Shown here piece by piece: positions 1 to 8,376 of a DNA stretch of 14,926 nucleotides. The DNA is taken from assembly GCA_036939755.1 (NCBI GenBank), contig JALLAZ010000484.1, positions 1 through 14,926 on the forward strand, read 5' to 3'. A program made the position numbers and the translations under genes. The DNA is from Stephanodiscus triporus. Taxonomy: Eukaryota > Bacillariophyta > Thalassiosirophyceae > Thalassiosirales > Thalassiosiraceae. The number at the start of each line of letters is the position of its first letter. Positions within the stretch are counted from its first letter, which is position 1. The notes beneath the pieces are model-generated. The model searched no databases, was not told the DNA's origin, and saw only the letters and a program-made list of their open reading frames with translations.

Positions 1-933
1 ACTTGTGGAAGATGCCCCTAAAGTATTGGGGCATGGTTTCATCTTGAAGTGGGCCGTTGCGGCTACCGAGCGTCGGACACCATGGTCGGGGGGGGGGTTA
101 CAAAATGGCGGGAACAAAATTATATGTAGGAATTTAGTACCTTCTACGTAGGAATTCAACGGGGGGGGTTAAACAACAACTTAATCATCTACTAGATTAA
201 AGACGAAGACGAATGCCCTCCTTGCGCCGCCTCAGCGCTGCCTTCCCCTCATCATCGTCATCGTTGTTGCCGTCCGTCATCTGCCATTGGTTGCAGCCAC
301 CATCATCCTCCTCCTCCCTCAATCTCTCGCGTTCACTGTTTGATTGTTGTTTGTTTTTGTTTCATCGTCATCATCATCATCATCATCCGTCGCCGCCACC
401 GTCATCCCCCTCCCTCTCCCATGCACTGTTTGATTGTTGTCTATTTTTTCGCCGTCGTCATTGGCGTTGTCGTCCATCGTCCGCGGCAGTGTCCATCGTC
501 CGTTGTCTGTAATCGTGTCACCCCCCCCTCTCCCGTCTGCTCTGCCATGGCTCCCCTCGATGGCACGTGGCGCCGTCATCGCCACTGCCGCGCCACATTG
601 TTGCCGTCGCCGATGTCGCCTCTCTTCGTCCCCCGCATGTCTTCCATAATTTGATTGTTGTGTTTTGAGAGGCGGCCTCGAACGCCCCGTCGCTTGTCGT
701 GGTGCGCGCGGTGCATCGTCGCGCTCCCCCTCCCCCCCCTGCCATCTTCCCCGTCACTTCTCGCATCCTCGCATAGTACCATACCCCACCGCTATCCACG
801 CGTCCTACCGGGTCATCATTGTCGGTTGATTGTTACATTTTTAAGAGCGGGCGGAGCGAGCGCGATGATTTTATCATCGTCGTCGTATTTGGCGTGGTCC
901 ATGAGCGTTTTTGTACCTCACGGACACCACGGG
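1..933. other. Non-genic low-complexity region
   Basis: I see no gene here. The stretch holds G runs near 90 and 162, a TCA/ATC triplet repeat near 363-387, and C/T-rich DNA. A word of the form CACTGTTTGATTGTTGT occurs at 334 and 424, with related TTGATTGT words near 652 and 825. Open frames on both strands are low-complexity (His, Pro, Ser or Asp runs) and carry no domain, so they are not annotated. The repeated TTGATTGT words suggest an old duplicated or transposon-derived sequence. Confidence 0.6.
12..34. repeat. Short inverted repeat (7-bp stem)
   Basis: ATGCCCC at 12-18 pairs perfectly with GGGGCAT at 28-34 across a 9-nt loop. The flanks AAGATG (9-14) and CATCTT (41-46) are also complementary. 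It lies at the window edge, so its context is unknown. It could belong to a gene or repeat that continues to the left. Confidence 0.45.
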
Positions 934-957
934 GGCAAAATTTTTCCCAATTTTGCC
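934..957. repeat. Hairpin, 9-bp perfect stem
   Basis: GGCAAAATT at 934-942 is the exact reverse complement of AATTTTGCC at 949-957, with a 6-nt loop. It directly abuts a second, stronger hairpin at 958-1001. A role as the end of a small non-autonomous element or as a transcript fold is possible, but nothing decides between them. Confidence 0.6.
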
Positions 958-1001
958 AACGCTACCGCATCGCACACCACGTGCGTTATGCGGTAGCATT
1001 G
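958..1001. repeat. Hairpin, about 15-bp stem with small bulge
   Basis: GCTACCGCAT at 961-970 pairs perfectly with ATGCGGTAGC at 988-997. Inside it, CGCAC (971-975) pairs with GTGCG (981-985) around the loop ACCAC, leaving only a TT bulge. With the flanking CAA/TTG the arms extend further with one mismatch. This is one of the longest near-perfect inverted repeats I see in the window, and it lies outside any gene. Confidence 0.65.
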
Positions 1002-1690
1002 AGAAAAAATACCGATTCCCTTGTCAAGGCTATGATATTGGTTGATCAAGGGGGGGAGGGGAGGGGAGGGGGGAAAAGGTCATGGGCAAAATCGCTCCCC
1101 CCCGTCAGTCTGTTGTCAGTCACTTATGTTTGCGCGTGCGCGGGGATTTTTTTTCGTTGTTTCATGTTCTCGTCAGAGCAAAAGCTATTTGGCGGGAGGT
1201 GACCCACCGAACCCCCTAGCAACAGCAACAAGCAGGAACAATCAACAACAATACAAATCGAAGTATGGAACAAGATTAACCCCTATTGTGAATCACCCCC
1301 TTTTCTATCACTGTTTTTGGAAAAACAACAGTCCTTAGTGAATTGGCGTTAAATCTTTTACAACTTATTCTAAAAACCCCAACAAGTGCCCAGTCTTATA
1401 AAGCAGCCCCTTCCAATTTGATTGATATATGACACCCCTATCTTCAGATGAAGTCTTCCTGCCTAACTTTAAGACGGCACATACCAATCCCGAGAAAAGA
1501 CAAAAAAATGATTGCGGAGTGTAAGATTGGCAATATCTCCTTAATCTACACACAAGCGATTGATCCACATTGACATCATATCCTCCCTAACATGTCAGGA
1601 AGGGGTGGGCGTGAGGATAAGCAAATCGAGCGCACCGCCGCATACCTATTGCCATGCCCACATCACCCCCATCGATGCCAACAACACCCC
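1002..1690. other. Non-genic region with one diverged repeat copy
   Basis: No supported gene. At 1225-1282 there is a segment closely resembling part of the tandem array at 2117-2560: GCAACAAGCA, then CAACAACAATACAAA, then AAGTATGG. A 67-codon minus frame at 1365-1568 has no recognisable domain. Confidence 0.5.
1050..1073 (+). repeat. GGGGA-type G-rich tract
   Basis: A run of G blocks separated by single A bases, with four or more blocks of at least four G, fits a G-quadruplex-forming pattern. A longer tract of the same pentamer lies in the opposite orientation at 9681-9710. Confidence 0.6.
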
Positions 1691-1693
1691 GGC

Positions 1694-1937
1694 GCGTGAA
1701 GAGGCGGAGGCGGTGGAGGTGGAGGGAGATGAGAGGGGGAGAACTGCGTGATGCGACAACCAACCAACGACGGCGCAATGCGACAATCAACTGACGATGG
1801 CGCAACAAGGTCATGGCGTGAAGAGGCAGAGGGAGTGGAGGTAGATGAGAGGGGGAGAAGCCACGCAATGCGACAATCAACCGACAATGGTGCAATGAGG
1901 GGTGAGGGAGCTGACGAAGCCCAAGGGAAGGATGATG
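1694..1937 (+). repeat. 122-bp tandem repeat, two imperfect copies
   Basis: GCGTGAAGAGGC begins a unit at 1694 and again at 1816, a period of 122 bp. Each unit has a GGA/GGT-rich part, then GATGAGAGGGGGAGAA, then words of the form GCGACAATCAAC. Within the first unit the last part is itself repeated with a period of about 27 bp (near 1750 and 1777). Copy two degrades after about 1900. A 17-bp piece at 1873-1889 matches 817-833 in inverted orientation. The open frames over this repeat are by-products of its composition. Confidence 0.7.
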
Positions 1938-2116
1938 CCGCGTGTGCACACGACAAGGCATTGGAGGGGACGCCATAGAGGGGAGCCGACACCCAGTGGC
2001 AGAGGCAGAGGGAGGGGGCACTCGATGATGGACAAATCAGAGGTAGGGTACTTATGGTATGTTGGGTGCTATGAGTCTGGTACTGAAATCAAAAAAATGT
2101 TTCTTACAAATCACAA

Positions 2117-2560
2117 TGGGGTTAATCTCGTAGAGAACAGGATTAAAACAAAAGAAGAACAACACCGGGGATTCCAATTCCTACGTGGTCCCCCTCCGTA
2201 GTACAGCTTTGAGAGGGTTCATAGATGACAAGTGGCAACAAGCAAGAACGACCAACAACAATACAAAAAAGTATGGTAGAGAACAGGATAAAAACAAAAG
2301 AACAACACCAGGGATCCCAACGTGGGGGTTAATCTCATAGAGAACAGGATAAAAACAAAAAGACAACACCAGGGATTCCAATTCCTACATGGTCCCCCAC
2401 CGTAGTACAGGTTTGAGAGGGTTCATAGATGACAAGTGGCAACAAGCAAGAACGACCAACCAACAACAATACAAAAAAAGGATGGTAGAGGTAAGGATAA
2501 AAACAAAACAAAAGAACAACACCAGGGATTCCAACGTGGTCCCCCACCGTAGTACTAACC
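2117..2560 (+). repeat. Tandem repeat, about 205-bp period
   Basis: Two long copies are visible. GGTTAATCTC starts at 2120 and again at 2327. GACAAGTGGCAACAAGCAAG starts at 2227 and 2431. TACNTGGTCCCCC..CCGTAGTAC occurs in both copies. A shorter sub-unit (GAGAACAGGATAAAAACAAA...ACAACACCAGGGAT) is present three or four times, so the array is a nested repeat. Copies differ by small indels. A partial diverged copy lies at 1225-1282. The array ends about 235 bp before the CLPTM1-family start codon. Confidence 0.75.
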
Positions 2561-2795
2561 TGGCCCGACAGTGCTTAACTTCGCTGAGCAGACGGGAAGC
2601 GGTGCTGTCACTGTGGTGTGGTCGTTCCTGATTTAACTGGTAATTTTAAAATTCATAAAGTTTATTCTACTTTTCATTTTTTTCATATGAATGTGTGTAT
2701 TGAAAAAAATAATCTCCCCCCATCATCTACTACTTACTTACCGTGGAACTCAACCACATCGCATCTACGTACTCTGCCACTTTAGAGAGTAAACA
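2561..2795 (+). promoter_or_regulatory. Presumed promoter/5' leader of the CLPTM1-family gene
   Basis: This AT-rich stretch separates the tandem array from the start codon at 2796. It includes an AT-rich block near 2640-2715 and a TAA in frame immediately before the start (2790-2792). I see no certain TATA box or initiator. Assignment as promoter rests only on position. Confidence 0.3.
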
Positions 2796-5414
2796 ATGGC
2801 ACGCAAATCTTCTCCATCAAGCGCCTCGACGCCGTCGGTGCCATCGGCGCCATCGTTGATCGCGCCAGTGACCGCGACTAACGAACATCCAAAGACGACA
2901 TCTATCAAACAGCCGAAGAAGAAATCTGTCCTCCAAAACATCTTTTCACTCTCCACTCTTTCTTCGTTCGCAGCGCTATTTTATGTATACTATGCCTTTT
3001 CCAACATACTGAATCTGATGTATCCACTGAGAAACACACCAAAGGAAGATCTGAAGAATATGTCAAAGGAGAGGATGGTGTTTCCATTTTGGAGCTGGGA
3101 GGAGGAAGGTAGCAACAACGTCGATGGCGAGTTGGGGATGAGGGTTTATCTCTCTACAAAACAAGAGTTTTCCCTCGATTTTTTTTCGATCAATGACGAA
3201 TTTGGGGGGAGTGGTGACAGCGAGACGAGCAACGACTCCACATCAATCCTTGATGGGAGCTCATTTTTGTTGTGGTCCGAAGATAATGCCTTGAAAGCCA
3301 CAAAAACATTCCCATCTCGATCATTTGTGCTTGTGGCCAGTGATGATCCTTCCTCCTCTTCTACTTTCTGCGATGCCAACGATGATAATGTGCAAGCTTG
3401 TCGCGATCAAGAACAGAGATCATTAGAGTACGCTCACAAATGGCTTGAGGGATCGATACAACACGAAAAACAATTGCAAAGTGACGGGGGCGGGATCATG
3501 GCCGCGATGAACTCCGCTGGCGGTGGTATTGAGTCGACTTCCGTATTGCTCACATTTTACACATCGCTGCATCGTAATTTCAAACACCTAATGAAGGTTA
3601 TCACGCAGAGTTTCACCGGAAGTAGAGGCGAGATGCAAGAAGAAACTTCCGAAAAATCGACACAAGACTATGGGGAAGAACCGAAGTCAATTATTTACAT
3701 TTCCAAAACAAATCCACTTTGGAAGTCAATTATGTCCAATGGCACCGCTTTTGTCCATGTATTGATCATTCGACAAACACCATCTGAAAACGGACTCCAT
3801 CTGATCTCTTCCTCTCTTGACTCTCGATCAGCTGCGATGCGGTTGCAGCAACTTCATTCTCAGCATAATGTTCTTTTTGGAAGTGTAGCGATGATGAAGC
3901 GAGAACTGCCCATACATGTTCCATCTCCCAAGAGGGTGCTATATCGTGATTTGTTATATATTCTAAAAAAGTACGGACTGTGTCAATTGCGTTATGATGA
4001 TAGATGCAGTTCTCTGGTGCCACCTTGGAACGTTGCTCACCACCAACCACAAGCAACGCAGGAATATCTTTTGGCGCGAACGCACAAACAGCAGGGTGTG
4101 AAATATCCATACTGGAAGCCAGAGGTGATGATTCATTTGATCCAGGATGATGAAGGCTATCCTCTGCATCATGCAAACAGAATTGGGTTCCCGATAATAC
4201 AAGTAGGGAGAGGTCAGCAGCAGCCTGGTACGCACCCAAGTGGATACAGTTACTTGCCAGCAGTACATGTCGATGAAATTGGCCTCACGTCCGACAAGTA
4301 CATTCCCTTGAATGAGACTGTTTCGGCTTTACCTCTTCGCATTGGATTTCACAGTGACATGATGACTACACCTGCCGGGGGAAGCAGTGTGCAAACATCG
4401 CAGCGTGGCCTCAGCCCCGCCAGATACCGTCTATTGAACCATCTGTCATCAGCACTGGAATCACAGAGGGAGCTGGGTTTTGAACAATCCGATATTGACG
4501 ATCTTCGCAGATTGATTGCTGAGACAAATGTGATGCTTCTTGCAATAACAATTATGGCATCGGTGCTACATTTATTATTTGAGTTCTTGACGTTCAAGAG
4601 CGACGTTGACTTTTGGAGAGGCAACACTGATCTCACGGGTCTCAGTGTCCGTGCCTTATTTCTAGACTGGATGAGTCAAGTTGTCATATTGTTCTACTTG
4701 ATTGAGATGGATTCGAGTTTGCTCATGACTGTTCCCACCTGTATAGGGATGTTGATTGCTTTGTGGAAATGCCAGAGAGGAGCCGGCTTAGCGTTTGTCA
4801 AGAGTACTGAAATCAGCAACAGAAATGGAAAAGCTTGGTACAATAAAATATTGGGAGTCTCAGGGTACGAACTTTGTGCCACACGGTTGCGAGCAGCAGC
4901 GGCACCATCTGACAAACTATCGCAAGCCTCCGCGTCTAATAAACCTGACCTCGAAGCACTTACTGAGGAGATGGATCAAATGGCGACTAAGCTCTTAGGA
5001 AAATACTTCCTCCTTCCTCTCGTTTTAACCTATGCCATGTATTCTCTGGTCAAGGAGCAACATTCTGGTTGGTACAGCTGGTTCATCACAACAGCTTCTT
5101 CCTTTGTGTATGCAATAGGGTTTGTCTTGATGACACCTCAACTGTTTCTCAATTACAAGCTAAAGTCCGTAGCTCATTTGCCGTGGAGAGTACTTGGATA
5201 CCGGTTTGTGAATACATTCATTGATGATCTCTTCGCGTTCATCATTCGTATGCCTACCATGGCGCGAGTGAGTTGTTTCCGTGACGATGTGGTATTCATT
5301 GTTTATCTTTGGCAACGATACTTGTACCCTGTTGATTCGAGCCGACCAGTGGAAGGAGGAGGAGTCAGGGCCAACGTGCGGGTTGAGGATGAAAGTGGCA
5401 AGAAGGACCAGTAA
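2796..5414 (+). CDS. CLPTM1-family multipass membrane protein
   Basis: Encodes 872 aa in one exon. The start ATG has a favourable context (A at -3, G at +4) and an in-frame TAA two codons upstream. Visible features: a Ser/Pro-rich N-terminus, a first membrane segment around residues 47-68, a long region of probable lumenal type with an N-G-T sequon at N315, and a C-terminal multipass block. That block has the family signature FKSDVDFWR (600-608), hydrophobic segments near 577-597, 628-667, 737-751 and 765-785, GWYSW (758-762), then MTPQLFLNYKLKSVAHLPWR (779-798), NTFIDDLFAF, MPTM and RDDVVF. These C-terminal motifs are diagnostic of CLPTM1/CLPTM1L. In animals CLPTM1 acts in ER receptor trafficking, and CLPTM1L has been described as a scramblase for a GPI precursor. 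A role in ER membrane or GPI-lipid handling here is inference. At 872 aa it exceeds the human relatives (roughly 540-670 aa), mainly through Ser/Asp-rich insertions around residues 130-210. No break is seen. Confidence 0.95.
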   Translation: MARKSSPSSASTPSVPSAPSLIAPVTATNEHPKTTSIKQPKKKSVLQNIFSLSTLSSFAALFYVYYAFSNILNLMYPLRNTPKEDLKNMSKERMVFPFWSWEEEGSNNVDGELGMRVYLSTKQEFSLDFFSINDEFGGSGDSETSNDSTSILDGSSFLLWSEDNALKATKTFPSRSFVLVASDDPSSSSTFCDANDDNVQACRDQEQRSLEYAHKWLEGSIQHEKQLQSDGGGIMAAMNSAGGGIESTSVLLTFYTSLHRNFKHLMKVITQSFTGSRGEMQEETSEKSTQDYGEEPKSIIYISKTNPLWKSIMSNGTAFVHVLIIRQTPSENGLHLISSSLDSRSAAMRLQQLHSQHNVLFGSVAMMKRELPIHVPSPKRVLYRDLLYILKKYGLCQLRYDDRCSSLVPPWNVAHHQPQATQEYLLARTHKQQGVKYPYWKPEVMIHLIQDDEGYPLHHANRIGFPIIQVGRGQQQPGTHPSGYSYLPAVHVDEIGLTSDKYIPLNETVSALPLRIGFHSDMMTTPAGGSSVQTSQRGLSPARYRLLNHLSSALESQRELGFEQSDIDDLRRLIAETNVMLLAITIMASVLHLLFEFLTFKSDVDFWRGNTDLTGLSVRALFLDWMSQVVILFYLIEMDSSLLMTVPTCIGMLIALWKCQRGAGLAFVKSTEISNRNGKAWYNKILGVSGYELCATRLRAAAAPSDKLSQASASNKPDLEALTEEMDQMATKLLGKYFLLPLVLTYAMYSLVKEQHSGWYSWFITTASSFVYAIGFVLMTPQLFLNYKLKSVAHLPWRVLGYRFVNTFIDDLFAFIIRMPTMARVSCFRDDVVFIVYLWQRYLYPVDSSRPVEGGGVRANVRVEDESGKKDQ

Positions 5415-5593
5415 TGGATGTTTGCAATCTTTTCACCTATATTAAACTATGGTCAAATTAACTATTGCAACTAAACAAACGCCAGAGGGGTTGGAGAAGT
5501 CGTTGTCTCCGTAGTCTTTCCCTTCGTCGTCCTCCTCCTCGAATCTCCTCGCATCGTCGTCGTCGTCGTCGTCCTTCTCCTCGCCCCAGACCG
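5415..5593. other. Convergent 3' region with CGT triplet repeat
   Basis: This 179-bp gap separates the tail-to-tail ends of the CLPTM1-family and methyltransferase genes. It contains a (CGT)n run at 5555-5573 in a CTC/GTC-rich context. A poly-Asp frame on the minus strand here is a product of the triplet repeat. Both 3' UTRs must lie in or overlap this gap. Confidence 0.5.
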
Positions 5594-6973
5594 TCAGTAT
5601 TTCCAATTGAAAAATGAAGGCGCAAGTTTCAACCATGAGTAATCCCACACATCACCATCGCCTCTTATCTCTCTATTGAATATCACGTACCCTGTTTCTT
5701 GCATAGCCAAGAACAATTCGTTCGCATTGTAGGGAGTTCCATGGAGTTGCATCAATACTTGCTGAATTGGTTCTTCCAATGACAACACGTCTTTATATAT
5801 GTCCCACTCGCAAGCTTCGCAGTCAAGGGCCAGCACTGATATTCTACCTGAGTGCTTAAGCTCGGCAATCGTGTTTTCTAATGTTTTGAAAGCACGGCCC
5901 GTGCTTCTTCTGTTTTTCGGGCGAAAACCCCAATTATGCATGAATAAACCATCTCGTGCCTGGTGTACGGCCTGCAGGTTCTTGGCAGTAAGACATACTG
6001 CAAAATCCAAATAAAATAACATCGAGCGGCTGCACAAGAATACGACGCACCTCGGCGTTGGGGGCGAAAATATGAATTTCACATGCTAACAAGCCATCCA
6101 CCTGGACGGATCTAGATCGCAAATAGTCGAAAAATTGCTCGCCAAACTCAATTTCGTTTACTCCGGATACGTACACAACGCACGCAGTCTGGTCTTTCTT
6201 CCCTCTTCGTTTGGGTTTGCTATTTTTCCTGTATTCGTTCGCGAGCGATACTATTCTCATCGGATCACAAATCCAATACCCACCAACGTGAACTTTATCG
6301 TGACATGCGAAGTTTATCTGCGAATGCATTAGAATTATTAGGCGCAATAACAGGAATAAAAAGTGTATCAACGATGGAGATTATTACTCACTTTCCAATT
6401 ATCAGCCCACCAAACTTTCGAGTCTATATTGGCACCGCTCTCGGACAGCAAGTCGGACGTTCTATGTATTACGCCGTATTGTAAATCAATTGCCATCATA
6501 GTTTCATGTTTCATCCTCTTCCACTCGTCATTCGGTATTGCATTGAAAAATCCATTACTATCAGATTGGGCGAGGTCGAATTTCTTCTCCGGCTTTGCTC
6601 CGTTCCTCCACCCCCATAGAGAATGCGTTTCATTGGTCTTGGTGGACATCGCCCCCCCTTCGGCCAGTCTGCCACCTATTCTCATGCCAACGAAAAAAAG
6701 GTAAACTCGAGCGACGATCCCAGCTACGAACAAGAATGCAAGTACAAGTAATGTTGTCGCAGCGCGTCTCTTCCTTCACCGTGCGGAAGCGGACGGCAGA
6801 GGTGAGTTTTTGCGCGGGGAAAACGGAAACGAATAATACCAGCCGGGGTATGCTCACCTGCCCATGCATCGGCGATGACTCTGATCTTTTTCGTAAGCGA
6901 AGTCCGAGGACTCCTCCGCGGAGTAGCGCGGACGATAAGGGACACTGACGAACCAATCTTGATCGGAATTCAT
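5594..6973 (-). CDS. METTL24-like membrane-anchored methyltransferase, 4 exons
   Basis: My spliced model is complement(join(5594..5980, 6051..6317, 6392..6773, 6858..6973)), giving 383 aa. Exon 1 starts MNSDQDWF at 6973 and ends before GTGAGC. Exon 2 supplies a basic patch RKRR (39-42) and a strong hydrophobic anchor (about 46-68), so this is probably a type II Golgi/ER membrane protein with a lumenal catalytic part; N86-E-T is a possible glycosylation sequon. Exon 3 carries GGYWICDP (178-185), the SAM-region segment CVVYVSGVNEIEF (212-224) and CEIHIFAP (245-252). Exon 4 carries a HNWG motif (270-273), LDCEACEWDIY (307-317) and LHGTPYN. This order fits the METTL24-like Methyltransf_22 family. 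The substrate is unknown. Oddity: the usual FDP acidic residue is Ala251, and the Gly-rich loop is atypical, so SAM binding may be altered. The intron 3 acceptor is ambiguous (5981 or 5972). Confidence 0.82.
5981..6050 (-). other. Intron 3 of the methyltransferase gene (acceptor uncertain)
   Basis: The donor is GTGCGT after GAG. Two acceptors keep the frame: one after GCCAAG (5981, 70-nt intron) and one after CTGCAG (5972, 79-nt intron). The best-looking acceptor by pyrimidine content, TTTTGCAG just upstream, is out of frame with this donor. The choice changes three residues between the FAP and HNWG motifs. Confidence 0.6.
6318..6391 (-). other. Intron 2 of the methyltransferase gene
   Basis: This 74-nt intron has donor GTGAGT after AAA and acceptor TTCGCAG, in phase 0. 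It joins DNWK to INFACHDK. Both sites match the eukaryotic consensus well, and the reading frame is continuous only when it is removed. Confidence 0.85.
6774..6857 (-). other. Intron 1 of the methyltransferase gene
   Basis: This 84-nt intron has donor GTGAGC after CAG and an acceptor AG after CACGGTGA. It joins a 38-codon first exon (phase 2) to the hydrophobic anchor. Without it the anchor exon has no ATG, because an in-frame TGA lies at 6776-6778. A second phase-compatible AG lies 6 nt downstream and would remove two residues. Confidence 0.65.
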
Positions 6974-7662
6974 GATCAAAGCTTGGAGACGACGCTGGAG
7001 GTGGTGTTTTTGTCTCAGAATTTTTGTTGTGAAAGGACTCGAACCTCTCAGCGTCCCATCGTCCCACTAGGCTTGATACGATTGGAGAGAAGAGTGGGTA
7101 TCGTAGTCGTCTTAGCTATCTACTTACGAACAGTTACGAACCTATGGTAACATTTTGTGTTACACGGCCTCTCTTCGGTCTGTCCAGGGCCGGCCTCACT
7201 TTTCACTCAGATCAGACACAACCACAACACCAGAGAACAGAACTGAACAACTCAAGGAATTAGGTAATAATGTGTTATTTTTCTACCTACCGAGACATAT
7301 TTAGTTACCATTTTTTTGTAGGAGTCTTTATACGCCAAGGGCTTGTTAACCAAACAGCGTTGCAGTTGGAACCGCCTGAGAGGGCTATCATACTCTCCAT
7401 CGAGATGGTTATTTATCTCGGAATCAAAGACATTTAAGCCCATGTGCACTGATTTAACAGGCCTGAGTATTTGGAAACATGACTATTTAGAGCCCTATCT
7501 GCTCTGATTTAACAGCTTAACGTTTCGGCAGGAACAAACACTCCCGCCCCTTAGGATTGGTACATAGGAATTAGTGCCAAATCACCGTTGACCCCACACA
7601 CAACACGGCACAAACACCCCCACCATGGTGAGATGTTTCCCCCTCTGGCAGCATGGATTTAG
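6974..7662. other. 5' flank of the methyltransferase gene and intergenic DNA
   Basis: The first part should contain the methyltransferase promoter (reads leftward); I see no clear TATA box. Direct repeats of TTACGAAC lie near 7124-7140, and CTGATTTAACA is repeated near 7448 and 7504. A 63-codon minus frame starting at ATG 7443 (protein begins MGLNVFDSEINN, ends at 7252) has a protein-like look but no family I recognise. It could be a relic. Confidence 0.4.
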
Positions 7663-7684
7663 TGTATCGGCTTGATCCGATACA
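7663..7684. repeat. Perfect 8-bp hairpin
   Basis: TGTATCGG (7663-7670) and CCGATACA (7677-7684) are exact reverse complements around the 6-nt loop CTTGAT. It lies in intergenic DNA, just downstream of a CACCATGGTG palindrome at 7621-7630. No T-run follows that would make it a terminator. Confidence 0.55.
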
Positions 7685-8354
7685 AGGCCGACGCGGAAGA
7701 GGGGTAGGGCGAGGTCGCAGAGCGCGGTTTAAACTAAATTGCAAAAATTACAGAGTAATTAATTTAATTCTACTAGCCTCTCTGTTGCCATCAGAAACGG
7801 TAGCCAAAATGGCATCCATTGCCATTGACAGGCCCCCATAATGTATAAACTAAATTAATACATAGTAATGAACAATAGTGTAGCTCGGCTTTATTTTTTA
7901 TTGACCATAAGATGATCTTTTAGCTACGGTTATTCATGACAAAAAATCAGCGACAGAAAAAATGCACCTCCTTTGCCGGCCATTTCGATGGCCATGCGGA
8001 CCAGGCAATACAATGCCAAGTGCATCGCCCGATGGAGCACATCCAAGGCTTCATTGGAAGCCACTGGATGCCGCCATTGGGCGAGTATTCGCCCCGTATC
8101 ACCCAAGCGGATGCCATGGTCAACGATTTTGGCAGAAACATTCGAGTTGTGGCGTTGTGAAAATCGCTTTCCGAAGCTAGCATTCAAAAGGCATGAAATG
8201 GACCCTCTACTCAGCTCATCTAAGTGACAAGCTGCGTAGAAAGGTAAGATGCCATGATCAAAGCTAGAGAGCTTAGCTATCTTTCTAGCTATCAAACGCT
8301 AACAATGGACAAAAATTGGTGAAGTTACCAAATTGCAAAGAAGGTCATTAAAAA
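7685..8354. other. Intergenic DNA with an open but unsupported segment
   Basis: Between about 7930 and 8295 several frames on both strands are open. The longest (minus, 121 codons) has no ATG near its 5' end and only starts from TTG. No product is recognisable in any of them. The segment is less AT-rich than its flanks, so it may be a decayed coding fragment, but I cannot choose a strand. Confidence 0.35.
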
Positions 8355-8376
8355 ATGGGCCGTCCTGGCGGCCCAT
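8355..8376. repeat. Perfect 8-bp GC-rich hairpin
   Basis: ATGGGCCG (8355-8362) pairs exactly with CGGCCCAT (8369-8376) around the loop TCCTGG. A further CGGCCC follows at 8395-8400, after two GTTAAGC words, offering an alternative partner for GGGCCG. It may be a small cis element or the end of an element; function unknown. Confidence 0.55.

Noticed and set aside
213..799. Several overlapping frames with His, Ser, Pro or Asp runs
   Set aside because: They derive from triplet and C/T-rich repeats and lack any domain or consistent codon bias.
1587..2021. 144-codon minus frame over the 122-bp tandem repeat
   Set aside because: Its length comes from the repeat; the product is a low-complexity Pro/Ser/His/Leu string that mirrors the repeat.
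3766..4239. 157-codon minus frame inside the CLPTM1-family gene
   Set aside because: Antisense to an intact, well-recognised coding region and without domain features.
6595..6948. Plus-strand frame with a good donor-like CAGAGGTGAGT near 6797
   Set aside because: The minus-strand methyltransferase gives a continuous spliced family protein over the same DNA; the plus frame has no domain and no partner exon.
7021..7060. tRNA-like TψC arm on the minus strand (AGAGG-TTCGAGT-CCTTT)
   Set aside because: No matching 5' acceptor strand, D arm or anticodon arm is found upstream at tRNA distances.
7930..8295. 121-codon minus frame
   Set aside because: Starts only at TTG, has no ATG until near its end, no recognisable family, and competing open plus frames. 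Kept only as an unclassified open segment.
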